Origin: a bacterium
GTDB lineage: Bacteria > Thermotogota > Thermotogae > Mesoaciditogales > Mesoaciditogaceae
Length of the DNA: 64,000 bases
NCBI GenBank assembly: GCA_021800445.1
Contig: JAJYYZ010000003.1
Location: forward strand, 26,812 to 90,811
Direction of reading: 5' to 3'
Under the pieces are notes generated by a model, which ran no database searches, was not told the origin of the DNA, and saw only the letters and a program-made list of their open reading frames with translations. Positions 51,186 to 60,294 of this stretch are shown here, piece after piece. Made by a program: the position numbers and the translations under genes. Numbering within the stretch: the first letter of the stretch is position 1; each line of letters starts with the position of its first letter.

Positions 51186-52487
51186 CTATGGATGTATCCT
51201 GTATATCGTGCGGGCAAAAGGTATCGCTTCTCTTATATGTTCAAGTTTGCATATCCATGAAACGAGTCTTTCTATGCCCATTCCAAACCCACTGTGCGGG
51301 ACTGTCCCGTACTTTCTGAGATCTATGTACCAATCGTAAGAATCAACCGGAAGATTGAATTCTTTTATTCTTTCGATAAGCAGATCCGGATCGTTTATAC
51401 GTTCCGATGCGCCTATTATCTCCCCATATCCTTCTGGTGCAAGCATGTCATCACAAAGCACGACTTCAGATCTTTGCGGATCTGGTTGCATGTAAAAGGC
51501 CTTTATCTTTCGCGGATAATTGTAAACCATAACTGGCCTGTCAAACTCTTCACTTATGCCTGTTTCTTCATCTCCGCCTATATCATCGCCCCATTTTATA
51601 TCGAATCCCTTTTTTTGAAGTAATTTAACGCCTTCATCGTAAGATATTCTCGGAAAAGGCGTTTGAACTTTTTCAAGCGGTTTTACATCTCTTTCCAAAG
51701 CCTTGAGATGATCTCCAGCCCTTTCCAACACCCGCCCAACAACGTAAGATACAAGTTCTTCTTGAAGACGCATGTTATCATTCGAATCGTAATAGGCAAC
51801 TTCGGCTTCATTCATCCAGAATTCAGTAAGGTGCCTTCTTGTTTTTGATTTTTCCGCTCTGAATGTCGGGCCAAGATTGTAAACTTTTCCAAGTGCCATG
51901 GCTGCCGCTTCAAGATAAAGTTGCCCTGTTTGAGTTAAGTATGCTTTTCCGAGATCAAAATAATCCACGCTGAAAAGTTCACCTGCTGATTCTCCTATGG
52001 CTCCCGTAAGAATAGGGGTATCAACGAGGATGAAGCCGTTATTTTTGTAAAATTCTCTGACTGCCCATACAATTTCATTTCTAACGTTCAAAATGTGAAA
52101 TTGTCTTTGAGATCTAAGCCAAAGATGACGGTTGTTCATCAAAAAATCTATTCCATGATCTTTTTTTGAAATTGGGTATTCTTCAAGTGGTATCTGAATA
52201 ATTTCAATATCATTTACATCAAGTTCATAACCATAAGGAGACCTTTTATCTTCTCTGACTTTACCTTCGATTATGACGCTTGATTCTAATTTAATCTTAT
52301 CAGCCTTGATAAAAGTTTCTTCAGAATATGTTTTTTCAATAATCCCTTGAACAAAACCGGTCCCATCTCTTATTTGTAAGAAATTTATTTTACCGCTTGA
52401 TCTTTTGTTAAAAATCCATCCTTTTACCGCTACAATTTCTCCAACATGATCTTTCAAGTCTTTTATGTATGACCATTTTGCTGACAA
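51186..52487 (-). CDS. asnS: Asparaginyl-tRNA synthetase
   Basis: Class IIb synthetase, 433 residues. The N-terminal OB-fold (about 1-105: VAVKGWIFNKRSSGKINFLQIRDG) binds the anticodon. The catalytic domain has RHLWLRSQRQFHIL, AYLTQTGQLYLEAAAMALGKV, motif 2 GPTFRAEKSKTRRHLTEFWM and motif 3 GFGMGIERLVSWI. The ATAELF-like site and C-terminus fit AsnRS rather than AspRS, though non-discriminating AspRS is the main alternative. I choose the TTG at 52487, eight bases after GGAGAGG; a GTG nine bases upstream sits within that site. Presence of AsnRS implies that GatAB in this window is mainly needed for Gln-tRNA. First gene of its operon. Confidence 0.88.
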   Translation of the reverse strand: MSAKWSYIKDLKDHVGEIVAVKGWIFNKRSSGKINFLQIRDGTGFVQGIIEKTYSEETFIKADKIKLESSVIIEGKVREDKRSPYGYELDVNDIEIIQIPLEEYPISKKDHGIDFLMNNRHLWLRSQRQFHILNVRNEIVWAVREFYKNNGFILVDTPILTGAIGESAGELFSVDYFDLGKAYLTQTGQLYLEAAAMALGKVYNLGPTFRAEKSKTRRHLTEFWMNEAEVAYYDSNDNMRLQEELVSYVVGRVLERAGDHLKALERDVKPLEKVQTPFPRISYDEGVKLLQKKGFDIKWGDDIGGDEETGISEEFDRPVMVYNYPRKIKAFYMQPDPQRSEVVLCDDMLAPEGYGEIIGASERINDPDLLIERIKEFNLPVDSYDWYIDLRKYGTVPHSGFGMGIERLVSWICKLEHIREAIPFARTIYRIHP

Positions 52488-52510
52488 GATGATCACCTCT
52501 CCTTTGTATT

Positions 52511-52541
52511 ATTTTAGCATATATGCATGAAGAATGGACAA
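52511..52541 (-). promoter_or_regulatory. Promoter of the asnS-ruvB-nadK-glyA operon
   Basis: Minus strand -35-like TTGTCC (52536-52541), 19-base spacer, TAAAAT (52511-52516) preceded by TGC, an extended -10. GCATATATGC just upstream of the -10 is palindromic. The -35 part falls within a low-complexity repeat tract. Confidence 0.5.
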
Positions 52542-52720
52542 TGCAAAACCGTGAACGGTAACGTGTGACGCATAACGCGTTGAAAAGATGGACGAAGGCG
52601 GAGAGCATGATGCTAAGAGATGGCCGGTGTACAAAAAGACATTAGGTATTGGGGATTAGAGACTAAAAAGCGGCACATGGCTAATAGCCAATAGCGGATG
52701 AAAAAATAAAACAACGTCAT
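52525..52720. repeat. Low-complexity word-salad tract, copy 4 (longest)
   Basis: A 200-bp run of short related words: GTGAACGGTAACGTGTGACG, CATAACGCGTTG, GACATTAGGTATTGGGG, ATTAGAGACTAAAAAGC, GGCACATGGCTAATAGCC and AATAGCGGATG. It shares GTAACGCGT and GACATTA/GATTAGAG words with copies 2 and 5 and GGCACATGG with copies 1 and 3. No reading frame or stable structure explains it. Confidence 0.55.
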
Positions 52721-52785
52721 CCCGCACGTGATAAGGAAAATTTTGACTTCCAAGATCGCGTTTTTTAAGGGGGGTAAGACAGGGG

Positions 52786-52803
52786 TGAGTATGATCATAC
52801 TCA
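52786..52803. promoter_or_regulatory. Isolated perfect 18-bp palindrome
   Basis: TGAGTATGATCATACTCA is fully self-complementary. It lies in a gene-free region about 500 bases upstream of the EamA gene and 300 upstream of asnS. Could be a protein-binding site or a cruciform; no partner is known. Confidence 0.35.
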
Positions 52804-53032
52804 AGGGTGCCCAAAAGTAAAAATGTGGTGATTTTAGAGCGAAATGCTGGCAATGCTTACTATGTAAGGGATCGCGTGATCTGAAAATTGAAAAAATCGA
52901 AATTTTGCTACAAAAATTTACAATCGTTTTACCAACAATTATTCAAAGATTATTCTTTATGAATCGTGAATGCAACAAAAGTTATGAATGTAATTATAAA
53001 AACATCCATTATAAATACTACATACATATATG

Positions 53033-53080
53033 TTTTAACCTTTTTGAGCAAGCATTCTCCCACTTGTATAAGTTGTAAGA
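53033..53080 (-). mobile_element. IS200/IS605-type end hairpin, copy G (most diverged)
   Basis: Plus strand TTTTAACCTTTTTGAGCAAG, then CATTCTCCCACTTGTATAAG with a weakened hairpin arm (TTGTAAGATGAAT). The GTCAC terminus is lost, so it is an old or truncated copy. Confidence 0.5.
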
Positions 53081-53162
53081 TGAATTGCTCTTTTTGTTTT
53101 AGAGTATACATCTTGACATTTCGTTTGTAAAGTGCTCATCAGTGGTAAATATAAAAAGTATG

Positions 53163-53245
53163 TGTTAAAATGAAATTGGATAAATGGCATTCAGCTCCCT
53201 GATCAAGTTGATTGTGTTTCACTTTTAAAAGAGGTTTAGTATAAA
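53163..53245 (+). promoter_or_regulatory. Candidate promoters of the EamA transporter gene
   Basis: Two candidates: an extended -10 TGTTAAAAT at 53163-53171, and TTTCAC (53217-53222) with a 17-base spacer to TATAAA (53240-53245). The second gives a leader of about 40 bases and is preferred, but its -35 is poor. Confidence 0.35.
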
Positions 53246-53291
53246 TTGATGTCATATTTTACAGATGATTTAGCATATACGGAGGAATTAG

Positions 53292-54137
53292 ATGGGCTAT
53301 TTTTATGTGTACCTTGCCATAGTACTTTTTTCATCGATAGAAGTTGTCTCAAAATTCATAGGAAGTTATGTCGATCCGCTTAATCTTTGGCTCTTCAGGT
53401 TACTCTTTGCAATTCCAACTCTTCTTCCTTTTGTCCGATTTTCCAAATTGAAAAATTTGTCTCGAAAAGATTGGATAAACCTTATTTGGATAGGTATTGT
53501 TCCTGTTGGAATCGGGATGAGTCTCTATCATTTTGCACTTGCAAATGCTCCAGCAAATGAAATGGCCATAATATTCAGCGCAAATCCAATTTTTGTGCTT
53601 TTGTTTTCAAAGTTGTTTTTCAAAGAGAAATTCCCTCTGCGAGTTTACATAGGTATGGTTCTCGGTTTTGCCGGTCTTACGGTTACATCTTATTCTTCGG
53701 GATTCAAAGGAGGCATCTATGTTTTTGTGATGATTGTGGCGTGTGCTTTGTTTGCAATTTTAACGGTTTTTGGCAGATCCATAACTCAAAATTCATCCAG
53801 CGCCATCTTCAATTTCATGACCTTTGTGATTGCCGTTCCGGTTGTTCTGATTGAAATGGTATTTTTTAAAGTGCCAATCGAAATTTCTTCCAAAGCCCTG
53901 CCTTATCTGGCATACATTGGAATTGTCACGACCGGCATCGCTTACCTTTTTTTCTTCAAAGGTATTTCAAAAATAGGAGCAAGTCTTGGATCCATGGCAT
54001 TTTTTGTAAAACCATGGATTGCTTCTCTTCTAGCATTTATGATTCTTTCTGAAGAATTAAGCACCCAGTTAATCGCCGGTGGCGTACTCATGGCTTCATC
54101 GCTCATAATAGCATATTGGCCATCAAAAAACCGTTAG
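53292..54137 (+). CDS. EamA/DMT-family transporter
   Basis: Ten-helix metabolite exporter of the drug/metabolite transporter superfamily, 281 residues in two EamA repeats. Repeat 1 (about 1-130) has SSIEVVSKFIGSYVDPLNLW and ALANAPANEMAIIFSANPIF; repeat 2 (about 145-275) has GIAYLFFFKGISKIGASLG and WIASLLAFMILSEELS. ATG has GGAGG seven bases upstream. Substrates in this family include amino acids and nucleotides and cannot be guessed here. Monocistronic; its 3' end overlaps the convergent SHOCT gene by four bases. Confidence 0.9.
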   Translation: MGYFYVYLAIVLFSSIEVVSKFIGSYVDPLNLWLFRLLFAIPTLLPFVRFSKLKNLSRKDWINLIWIGIVPVGIGMSLYHFALANAPANEMAIIFSANPIFVLLFSKLFFKEKFPLRVYIGMVLGFAGLTVTSYSSGFKGGIYVFVMIVACALFAILTVFGRSITQNSSSAIFNFMTFVIAVPVVLIEMVFFKVPIEISSKALPYLAYIGIVTTGIAYLFFFKGISKIGASLGSMAFFVKPWIASLLAFMILSEELSTQLIAGGVLMASSLIIAYWPSKNR

Positions 54138-54364
54138 CATCCAAGATCCTTTTTCTTTTGTTCATATTCTTCTTTTGTTATTTCACCGGACGCATAGCGG
54201 TGTCTTAAAATCTCACAAGGTTCGTTTGAAGAATTGTGCCATCTTATGAAACTTCCGTGTCTGAAGAAAAGATAAAAAACGATGAAAAAAAGCGCTATTC
54301 CTGCGATATCCCAGATTAAACTTCCAAGGCCGTATCCCCACAAGAAGGGCCAGAAAAAAATCAT
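54134..54364 (-). CDS. Small membrane protein with SHOCT domain
   Basis: 76 residues: one N-terminal hydrophobic region (about 1-36, rich in Trp, Phe and Gly) and a C-terminal SHOCT helix pair EILRHRYASGEITKEEYEQK-KKDLGC. SHOCT is a short oligomerisation domain with no known enzymatic role. It follows nadE by four bases and is the last gene of the gatA-gatB-folP-folK-nadE operon. Confidence 0.85.
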   Translation of the reverse strand: MIFFWPFLWGYGLGSLIWDIAGIALFFIVFYLFFRHGSFIRWHNSSNEPCEILRHRYASGEITKEEYEQKKKDLGC

Positions 54365-54368
54365 ATGA

Positions 54369-56090
54369 TCATCTCCTGAAATGGTTGGTTATCGGAAGCC
54401 TTCTGTCACGGCCAAAAGCTCTAAAGGTGATCTTCACGCCAGGCGGAGACTGTCTTCTTTTGTATTCACTCAAATCAACAAGATTTATCGTTTTTTTCAC
54501 AGTTTCGAGATCGAAGCCCATCTCTGTGATCTCTTCCAAAGATAAATCTTTTTCAACGTACAACTCCAAGATTTTGTCAAGTACGTCGTAAGGCGGAAGT
54601 GTATCTTGATCTACTTGGTTCGGTTTCAATTCGGCTGAAGGTGGTTTTATGAAGATATTCGATGGAATTATTTCTTTCCCTGCATTCGCGTTGTACCATC
54701 TGCAAACTCTGTAAACCATGGTTTTGTAAAGATCTTTTATGGGCGCGAAGCCTCCTGCCATATCTCCGTAAAGGGTCGAGTAACCTGTGCTCATTTCTGA
54801 TTTGTTTCCAGTTGTAAGCACAAGCCATCCAAATTTGTTTGAAAGCGCCATGAGATAATTTCCACGAATTCTTGCCTGCAGATTTTCTTCCGCTATATTG
54901 GGCTCCGTTCCTCTGAAAGATTCTTCAAGCGCTTTAATGTAAGCTTTGTAAACGTCCGTGATCTTTATCTGAAGCACCTCTATGCCGAGATTCTTGGCAA
55001 GCATTTGGGCATCTTCAACGCTCGATTTTGATGAATACATGGAAGGCATCATAACGCCTATGACATTTTCTTTTCCAATAGCTTCCGTGGCTATGACGGC
55101 AACTAAAGATGAGTCTATTCCGCCGCTTAAACCTATTAAAACTTTTTTAAATCCGTTTTTAATCACGTAATCTCTTGTCCCCAAGGACAACGCTTTAAAA
55201 ATTTCTTCTTCGACGGCAAGATCGGGAGAAATAACGCCGGATATTTCTTCTCTTTCTTTTGATCTCAGTTCGATGTGGATCAAATCTATCTCTGTCTCTC
55301 TTTCGATCCTTTCTCGTCTTCTTGGATCATGCAAATTCATACTCACGATGTTTGGAATATCAACATCTGCAAGCAAAATTTCTTCTTTGAAATCTTTTGC
55401 CCTTGCTATTGTTGTGCCATTTTCATCTACGATGAAACTATGACCATCAAAGACAAGTTCATCCTGCCCTCCAATAGTGTTAGCGTAAACAATTGCCGTT
55501 CTTAGATCTGATGCCCTTGTCTGGATCATCTTTTCCCTTGAAGCGCCTTTCATTGCGTTGTAAGGAGACGAAGATATGTTGATGAGTACCATGGCACCGT
55601 TGTTTACCTCGTCGACTATGGGACCATCGGGTACCCATATGTCTTCACATATGCTAAGGCCAACTTTGGTTCCGTTCAATTCTATGACCATGGGTTTTTT
55701 GCCTGCGGCAAAATATCTTCTTTCATCGAAAACACCGTAATTCGGAAGGAGGATTTTATGGTAAACTCCCCTGAGGCGTCCGTTTTGAATCACCGCAGCG
55801 GCATTGTATATATCGTCTTTCATGTCGACAAATCCAGTTATGACAATTTCGTCCCGTTCAGAGGTTAATTTCACCAATTTTTGAAGTGCTTCAAGGTTTT
55901 TCTGAATAAACGCATGCCTGAAAAGCAAATCTTCCGGAGGATATCCCGTGATTGCAAGTTCCGGAAAGATAACGAAATCAGGTTGAAATTTTTCTGCGTT
56001 TTCGATCGACGAAAAGATTTTGTCTAAATTTTCTTCGATGCCTCCAACGACGAAATTCTTTTGAGCAACGGCAAATCTTATCTTTCTCAA
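54369..56090 (-). CDS. nadE: Glutamine-dependent NAD+ synthetase
   Basis: Amidates nicotinate adenine dinucleotide to NAD, taking ammonia from glutamine; 573 residues. The N-terminal nitrilase-type glutaminase domain (about 1-265) has the Glu-Lys-Cys triad: FPELAITGYPPEDL, KILLPNYGVFDERR and SICEDIWVPDG. The C-terminal synthetase domain (about 280-573) has the PP-loop LSGGIDSSLVAV, TGNKSEMSTGYSTLYGD and SAELKPNQVDQD. Length matches the two-domain bacterial form. Overlaps folK by four bases. Confidence 0.96.
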   Translation of the reverse strand: MRKIRFAVAQKNFVVGGIEENLDKIFSSIENAEKFQPDFVIFPELAITGYPPEDLLFRHAFIQKNLEALQKLVKLTSERDEIVITGFVDMKDDIYNAAAVIQNGRLRGVYHKILLPNYGVFDERRYFAAGKKPMVIELNGTKVGLSICEDIWVPDGPIVDEVNNGAMVLINISSSPYNAMKGASREKMIQTRASDLRTAIVYANTIGGQDELVFDGHSFIVDENGTTIARAKDFKEEILLADVDIPNIVSMNLHDPRRRERIERETEIDLIHIELRSKEREEISGVISPDLAVEEEIFKALSLGTRDYVIKNGFKKVLIGLSGGIDSSLVAVIATEAIGKENVIGVMMPSMYSSKSSVEDAQMLAKNLGIEVLQIKITDVYKAYIKALEESFRGTEPNIAEENLQARIRGNYLMALSNKFGWLVLTTGNKSEMSTGYSTLYGDMAGGFAPIKDLYKTMVYRVCRWYNANAGKEIIPSNIFIKPPSAELKPNQVDQDTLPPYDVLDKILELYVEKDLSLEEITEMGFDLETVKKTINLVDLSEYKRRQSPPGVKITFRAFGRDRRLPITNHFRR

Positions 56091-56557
56091 ATTTTGACAC
56101 CTTCGATCTCACTGAGAAGTTCAACGACACTTTTTTTCAGTTTGGGATGAACGTAATTTGGCGCTATATCAGCCAACGGCTTAAGCACGAATTCTCTGTT
56201 TTGCATGTCAGGATGCGGTATTATGAGATCAACGAAGTTTATCATTCTGTTATCGTAAAATATTATGTCTATGTCGATTACGCGTGGACCCCACTTTGTC
56301 GTTCTCACTCTTCCAAGTGATTTTTCAATGTCAAGAAGCGTGTCCATCAGTTCCATGGGCGCATAAGATGTCTTTACAAGTGCGGCACAGTTGATAAATT
56401 TGGGCTGATCTTTTAAACCGTAAGGTTCTGTTTCGTACATCGTGGATATTCTCAAAAATTCCATACTTTTCTTTTTCATCTCATCGATGGCAAGTAATAT
56501 GTTGTTTTTCCTATCCCCAAGGTTTGAACCAAAAGCAACGTAAACAAAATGTTCCAT
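56087..56557 (-). CDS. folK: 2-amino-4-hydroxy-6-hydroxymethyldihydropteridine pyrophosphokinase
   Basis: Transfers pyrophosphate from ATP to the pterin precursor of folate, 156 residues. AFGSNLGDRKNNILLAI is the family opening. TKWGPRVIDIDIIFYDN contains the two Mg2+-binding Asp of DIDI, and IPHPDMQNREFVLKPLADIAP is the conserved C-terminal stretch. Ends four bases into nadE and begins two bases after folP. Confidence 0.96.
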   Translation of the reverse strand: MEHFVYVAFGSNLGDRKNNILLAIDEMKKKSMEFLRISTMYETEPYGLKDQPKFINCAALVKTSYAPMELMDTLLDIEKSLGRVRTTKWGPRVIDIDIIFYDNRMINFVDLIIPHPDMQNREFVLKPLADIAPNYVHPKLKKSVVELLSEIEGVKI

Positions 56558-56559
56558 AA

Positions 56560-57381
56560 CTACACCCCCATTATTGCATCGACCATTCGCATGGCCTTAA
56601 CATTGGCAAACACATCGTGAACTCTGATTATTTTTGCACCCTTCATAGCGGCGATTGTGTTTAACGCGATCGTGGGTTCAAGCCTATCATTTACATCCAT
56701 AGGCATTATCTTGCTTATCATCGATTTTCTCGATATCCCTATGAGTATTGGTTTACCCAGACTTTGAAATTTATCGAGATGGGCTATGATCTTTAAATTA
56801 TCTTCAAGTCTTTTTCCAAAGCCTATTCCGGGATCCAAAATTATCTTTGAGTCTTTGACGCCATCGTTAATTGCTTTTTCAACCTTTTTTTCAAGTTCTT
56901 CGTATACTTCCTTTAGGACATCTTCGTAATGAGGATCGGTCTGCATATCTTTCGGAGTGCCTTTTATGTGCATTAAAACGATCGGAATATCAAAATCAGC
57001 GCACACGTGTGACATCTCCGGATCGAATTCAAGACCGCTCACATCGTTGATCATGTCGGCACCTGCACGAAGGCCTACAATGGCGGTCTGAGATCTATAC
57101 GTGTCTACCGAAATGGGTATATCACTCACGTTACGTATACTTCGTACCGCCAAATCGATCCGTCTTATTTCTTCCGCTGGATCGATTGGATCCGATCCGG
57201 GTCTTGTCGATTCTGCGCCAACATCTATTATGTCCACTCCCTCGTTGATCATCTCAAGTGATTTTCTTTCGACATTATCGATTTTGACTCTGCTTGGAGG
57301 GTAAAAAGAATCATCCGTTACGTTCATGATTCCCATCACGTAAATTCTTGAAAAATCAAATTCGCGCTTTCCTATTTTCAT
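56560..57381 (-). CDS. folP: Dihydropteroate synthase
   Basis: Joins the pterin pyrophosphate to p-aminobenzoate, the sulfonamide target; 273 residues. YVMGIMNVTDDSFYPPSR is signature 1, DVGAESTRPGSDPI signature 2, DMINDVSGLEFDPEM the Asp-Asn-Asp pterin site, and ILDPGIGFGKRLEDN and GISRKSMI the Lys/Arg sites. Complete TIM barrel. Coupled to gatB by a four-base overlap. With folK and glyA it points to full folate synthesis. Confidence 0.97.
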   Translation of the reverse strand: MKIGKREFDFSRIYVMGIMNVTDDSFYPPSRVKIDNVERKSLEMINEGVDIIDVGAESTRPGSDPIDPAEEIRRIDLAVRSIRNVSDIPISVDTYRSQTAIVGLRAGADMINDVSGLEFDPEMSHVCADFDIPIVLMHIKGTPKDMQTDPHYEDVLKEVYEELEKKVEKAINDGVKDSKIILDPGIGFGKRLEDNLKIIAHLDKFQSLGKPILIGISRKSMISKIMPMDVNDRLEPTIALNTIAAMKGAKIIRVHDVFANVKAMRMVDAIMGV

Positions 57382-58811
57382 TTGATCTCTCCATCCAGAA
57401 TTTTTTTAGCGAGATCTCCGACGACTTTCGGATCTGCCTTACCTTTTGTCTCCTTCATCACATTGCCAACGAAAAATCCGACAACGGATGTTTTGCCTTT
57501 TTTGTACTGTTCAACCACCGATGGATTATTCTCGATGACTTTTTTGATCACAGGTACAAGTGAATTTTCATCTGAAACTTGAATAAGATTTTTTTCTTTT
57601 ATTATATCTTGCGGATTGTTGTTATTTTTGTATATTTCGCCCAAAATTTCTTTCGCCGATAATCTCGATATCTTTCCGGAATTTGTGTATTCCATAAGCA
57701 CTTTAAGACTTTCGATGGGTACCTTATCTGGATTGAAATCAACGGAATCTGCGTTGAAGAGTGCAAGCAGATCATTTACGATCCAATTTGAAGAATCTTT
57801 CGGATCCATCTTCGAAGACACTAATTTTTCGAAGTACGCTGAAATTATCTTGTCTTTCGCTATTATGTTGGCGTTGTCTTTTGCCAGGCCGTACGTTTTT
57901 ACATATCTTTCAGATTTTTGATCTGGAAGTTCGGGAAGATTTTGCTTTATATTTTCGATTTGAGATTTTGAAACTTTCAAAATTGGAAGATCCGGCTCTG
58001 GGAAATATCTGTAATCGTTCTCTTCTTCCTTTGATCTCAAAGAAACCGTTGTTCTTGTTACGAAATTCCATCCACGTGTTTCATGTTTCACATCTTTTCC
58101 GTCTTTCAACGCTTTGGAAATTCTTTCCGCCTCATATTCTATGGCATACTGAACATATCTGAACGAATTTATGTTTTTAACTTCTACCCTTGAACTTGAC
58201 CTTCCGTTGTCATCGACAACCGAAACGTTGGCATCACACCTCAGTGCTCCTTCTTCCATGTTTCCGCTGCACACTCCAAGAGTTCTGAGAATATCTCTCA
58301 ATTTTTCCATGAACTCTTTTGCCTCTTCAGATTTTTCCATGTCTGGTTCTGTTACAATCTCTATAAGAGGCACACCGCATCTGTTGAAATCTATCAAACT
58401 TTCTTTTGATTCGGTTATGTTTTCTGATGAATGAACCATCTTTCCGGCATCTTCTTCTATGTGTATGCGTCTTATCCTTACATGCTTTCCATTATCGAGA
58501 TTCAGATATCCTTCTGTTGCTATTGGATGAAAATACTGCGTTATCTGGTAACCTTTTGGAAGATCGGGGTAAAAGTAATTTTTCCTATCAAAACTTGAAA
58601 TTTCATGAATTTCGCAATTAAGTGCAAGACCAGCCATTATTGCGAATTCGACAGCCTTTTTGTTCAGAACTGGCAGAGCACCGGGCTGACCTGTGCATAC
58701 AGGACATATGTTGGTGTTGGGCTTTGCATTTACATCTATCTCACAGGTGCAGAATGCCTTTGTTTCGGTCAAGAGTTGAGCGTGGATTTCAAGGCCAATG
58801 ACTGTTTTCAT
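57378..58811 (-). CDS. gatB: Asp-tRNA(Asn)/Glu-tRNA(Gln) amidotransferase subunit B
   Basis: tRNA-binding and kinase subunit of GatCAB, 477 residues. TVIGLEIHAQLLTETKAFC-T, the CxCC-like Cys pairs of the zinc site (CEIDVNAKPNTNICPVCTG), KNYFYPDLPKGYQITQY and RIHIEEDAGKMVHS are all typical, and the C-terminal YqeY-like helical domain runs from about 325. The full zinc site looks intact. Overlaps gatA by four bases. In a genome with AsnRS its main role would be Gln-tRNA(Gln) formation. Confidence 0.97.
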   Translation of the reverse strand: MKTVIGLEIHAQLLTETKAFCTCEIDVNAKPNTNICPVCTGQPGALPVLNKKAVEFAIMAGLALNCEIHEISSFDRKNYFYPDLPKGYQITQYFHPIATEGYLNLDNGKHVRIRRIHIEEDAGKMVHSSENITESKESLIDFNRCGVPLIEIVTEPDMEKSEEAKEFMEKLRDILRTLGVCSGNMEEGALRCDANVSVVDDNGRSSSRVEVKNINSFRYVQYAIEYEAERISKALKDGKDVKHETRGWNFVTRTTVSLRSKEEENDYRYFPEPDLPILKVSKSQIENIKQNLPELPDQKSERYVKTYGLAKDNANIIAKDKIISAYFEKLVSSKMDPKDSSNWIVNDLLALFNADSVDFNPDKVPIESLKVLMEYTNSGKISRLSAKEILGEIYKNNNNPQDIIKEKNLIQVSDENSLVPVIKKVIENNPSVVEQYKKGKTSVVGFFVGNVMKETKGKADPKVVGDLAKKILDGEIK

Positions 58812-60208
58812 GCTACAACCTCCGGTAACGGAAATTTACCCCTTATCATTTCGTAATTTCTTCCGATTCTGAGGACCTTTTCGTCTTCGAACCTTTTAGA
58901 CATGATTTGCAAACCAATAGGTAGACCATTTATGCTTCCCATTGGAAGGCTTACAGCAGGCGAACCGGCCAAATTTGCCGGTATGGTGTAAATGTCTTGA
59001 AGGTAATATTCAAGAGGTGAAGAAAGTTGACCTATTTTGAAAGCGACACCTGGCGTTGTAGGACCGATTATCGCATCGTAAGAATTGAAGATTTGTTTTA
59101 ATTCATCAACTATTTTAGATCTAACCTTTTGAGCCTTATCAAAATAAGCATCGTAGTAAGTCGCCGAAAGCGTGAAGGTGCCGAGCATTATCCTTCTCTT
59201 TACCTCTCTTCCGAAGCCTTCGTCTTTCGTTTTTGTGTATATATCATCCACCGATTCTCCGTCGATGCTTAACCCATATCTTATGCCGTCATATCTTGAA
59301 AGATTGGATGAGGCTTCGGCAGGCGCTATTATGTAATAAACCGCAACGGCGTATTTAAGGGAAGGAATGGAAACCTCGTCAACTTTCACACCCATCTTTT
59401 TGAAATTATCTATCGCATCAAACAAAACGTTTTTAACAGCATCAGAAAGTCCTTTCGTGAATTCTTTTGGAATTGCCATTTTGAAACCTTCAATTGAATT
59501 TTCTATGTTTTTCAAAAGATCAATTTGTTTTTCAACTGTTGTTGAATCTTTCGGATCTTTACCGATCAGGATATTTCCGATTAGGCCGGCATCTCTTACA
59601 TTTTTGGTAAGAGGTCCTATCTGATCGAGAGAAGAGGCAAAAGCCACAAGACCATACCTTGAAACAAGGCCATACGTCGGTTTGTATCCTACTATTCCGC
59701 AAAAAGAGGCAGGTTGACGTATCGATCCGCCGGTATCTGAGCCGAGCGCAAATGGCACCATACCGCTTGCAACGGCGGATGCCGAACCGCCACTCGATCC
59801 TCCCGGAACTCTTTGAAGATCCCACGGATTTTTTGTCGTGAAAAAACTGGAATATTCTGTGGATGCACCCATCGCAAATTCATCCATGTTCGTCTTTGCG
59901 ATCACAGTTCCACCCGCATCAAGCAACTTTTGAACTGCCGTTGCGGTGTAAGGAGAAACATAATTTTCAAGAATTTTTGACGCGCACGTCGTTTTAGTGC
60001 CTATAACTTCCATGTTGTCTTTAACCATGAAGGGAATTCCGTTTAAAATTCCATCTTTACCTTTAACGAAAGCAGTGGAAATACAAGATTTTATTTTTGG
60101 ATCTATCAACGCGGTTTTTTTGACAAAATGATTTGTAACCTCTTCGGGGGATACCTTATTCGATTTTATCTGTTCGATTAAATCTTCAACGCTTAAATTT
60201 GGTAACAT
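58808..60208 (-). CDS. gatA: Asp-tRNA(Asn)/Glu-tRNA(Gln) amidotransferase subunit A
   Basis: Amidase subunit that releases ammonia from glutamine, 466 residues from the ATG at 60208. [18 protein letters not shown] carries the triad Lys, and [16 protein letters not shown] with [15 protein letters not shown] carries the two Ser residues of the Ser-cisSer-Lys triad. No good Shine-Dalgarno precedes the ATG. A strong AGGAGGT lies about 45 bases upstream, ahead of a seven-codon frame TTG...TAA and a GGAAC/GTTCC hairpin, suggesting a short leader peptide or structured leader. gatC is not adjacent. First gene of the operon. Confidence 0.95.
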   Translation of the reverse strand: MLPNLSVEDLIEQIKSNKVSPEEVTNHFVKKTALIDPKIKSCISTAFVKGKDGILNGIPFMVKDNMEVIGTKTTCASKILENYVSPYTATAVQKLLDAGGTVIAKTNMDEFAMGASTEYSSFFTTKNPWDLQRVPGGSSGGSASAVASGMVPFALGSDTGGSIRQPASFCGIVGYKPTYGLVSRYGLVAFASSLDQIGPLTKNVRDAGLIGNILIGKDPKDSTTVEKQIDLLKNIENSIEGFKMAIPKEFTKGLSDAVKNVLFDAIDNFKKMGVKVDEVSIPSLKYAVAVYYIIAPAEASSNLSRYDGIRYGLSIDGESVDDIYTKTKDEGFGREVKRRIMLGTFTLSATYYDAYFDKAQKVRSKIVDELKQIFNSYDAIIGPTTPGVAFKIGQLSSPLEYYLQDIYTIPANLAGSPAVSLPMGSINGLPIGLQIMSKRFEDEKVLRIGRNYEMIRGKFPLPEVVA

Positions 60209-60271
60209 CAAAAGAATTATCGGAACACAAAATGCAACGTTCCGTTACCTCCTTTCATAAATCTGATTTTA

Positions 60272-60280
60272 ATTATATCA
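60272..60280 (-). promoter_or_regulatory. Extended -10 promoter of gatA operon
   Basis: TGATATAAT on the minus strand, same nonamer as in front of alaS, with no clear -35. Leader of about 60 bases to gatA. Confidence 0.55.
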
Positions 60281-60294
60281 CTTTCAAAGATATA

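Larger units (their letters stand above)
52721..53291. other. Gene-free region between asnS and the EamA transporter
   Basis: With the preceding tract this is an 800-bp gap. It holds half of an ATCCCGC-type repeat near 52716, an 18-bp palindrome (52786-52803), a run of AT-rich sequence with no frame, IS605-end copy G (53033-53080) and the leader of the EamA gene. No RNA gene was recognised. Confidence 0.6.

Noticed and set aside
3506..53080. The repeated hairpins as a CRISPR array
   Set aside because: The copies are kilobases apart with no regular spacing or spacers, and no cas gene is present.
52487..53291. Small frames of 60-75 codons in the gap between asnS and the EamA gene
   Set aside because: They run through repeat words and the IS605-end copy, have no credible start sites, and show no family likeness.
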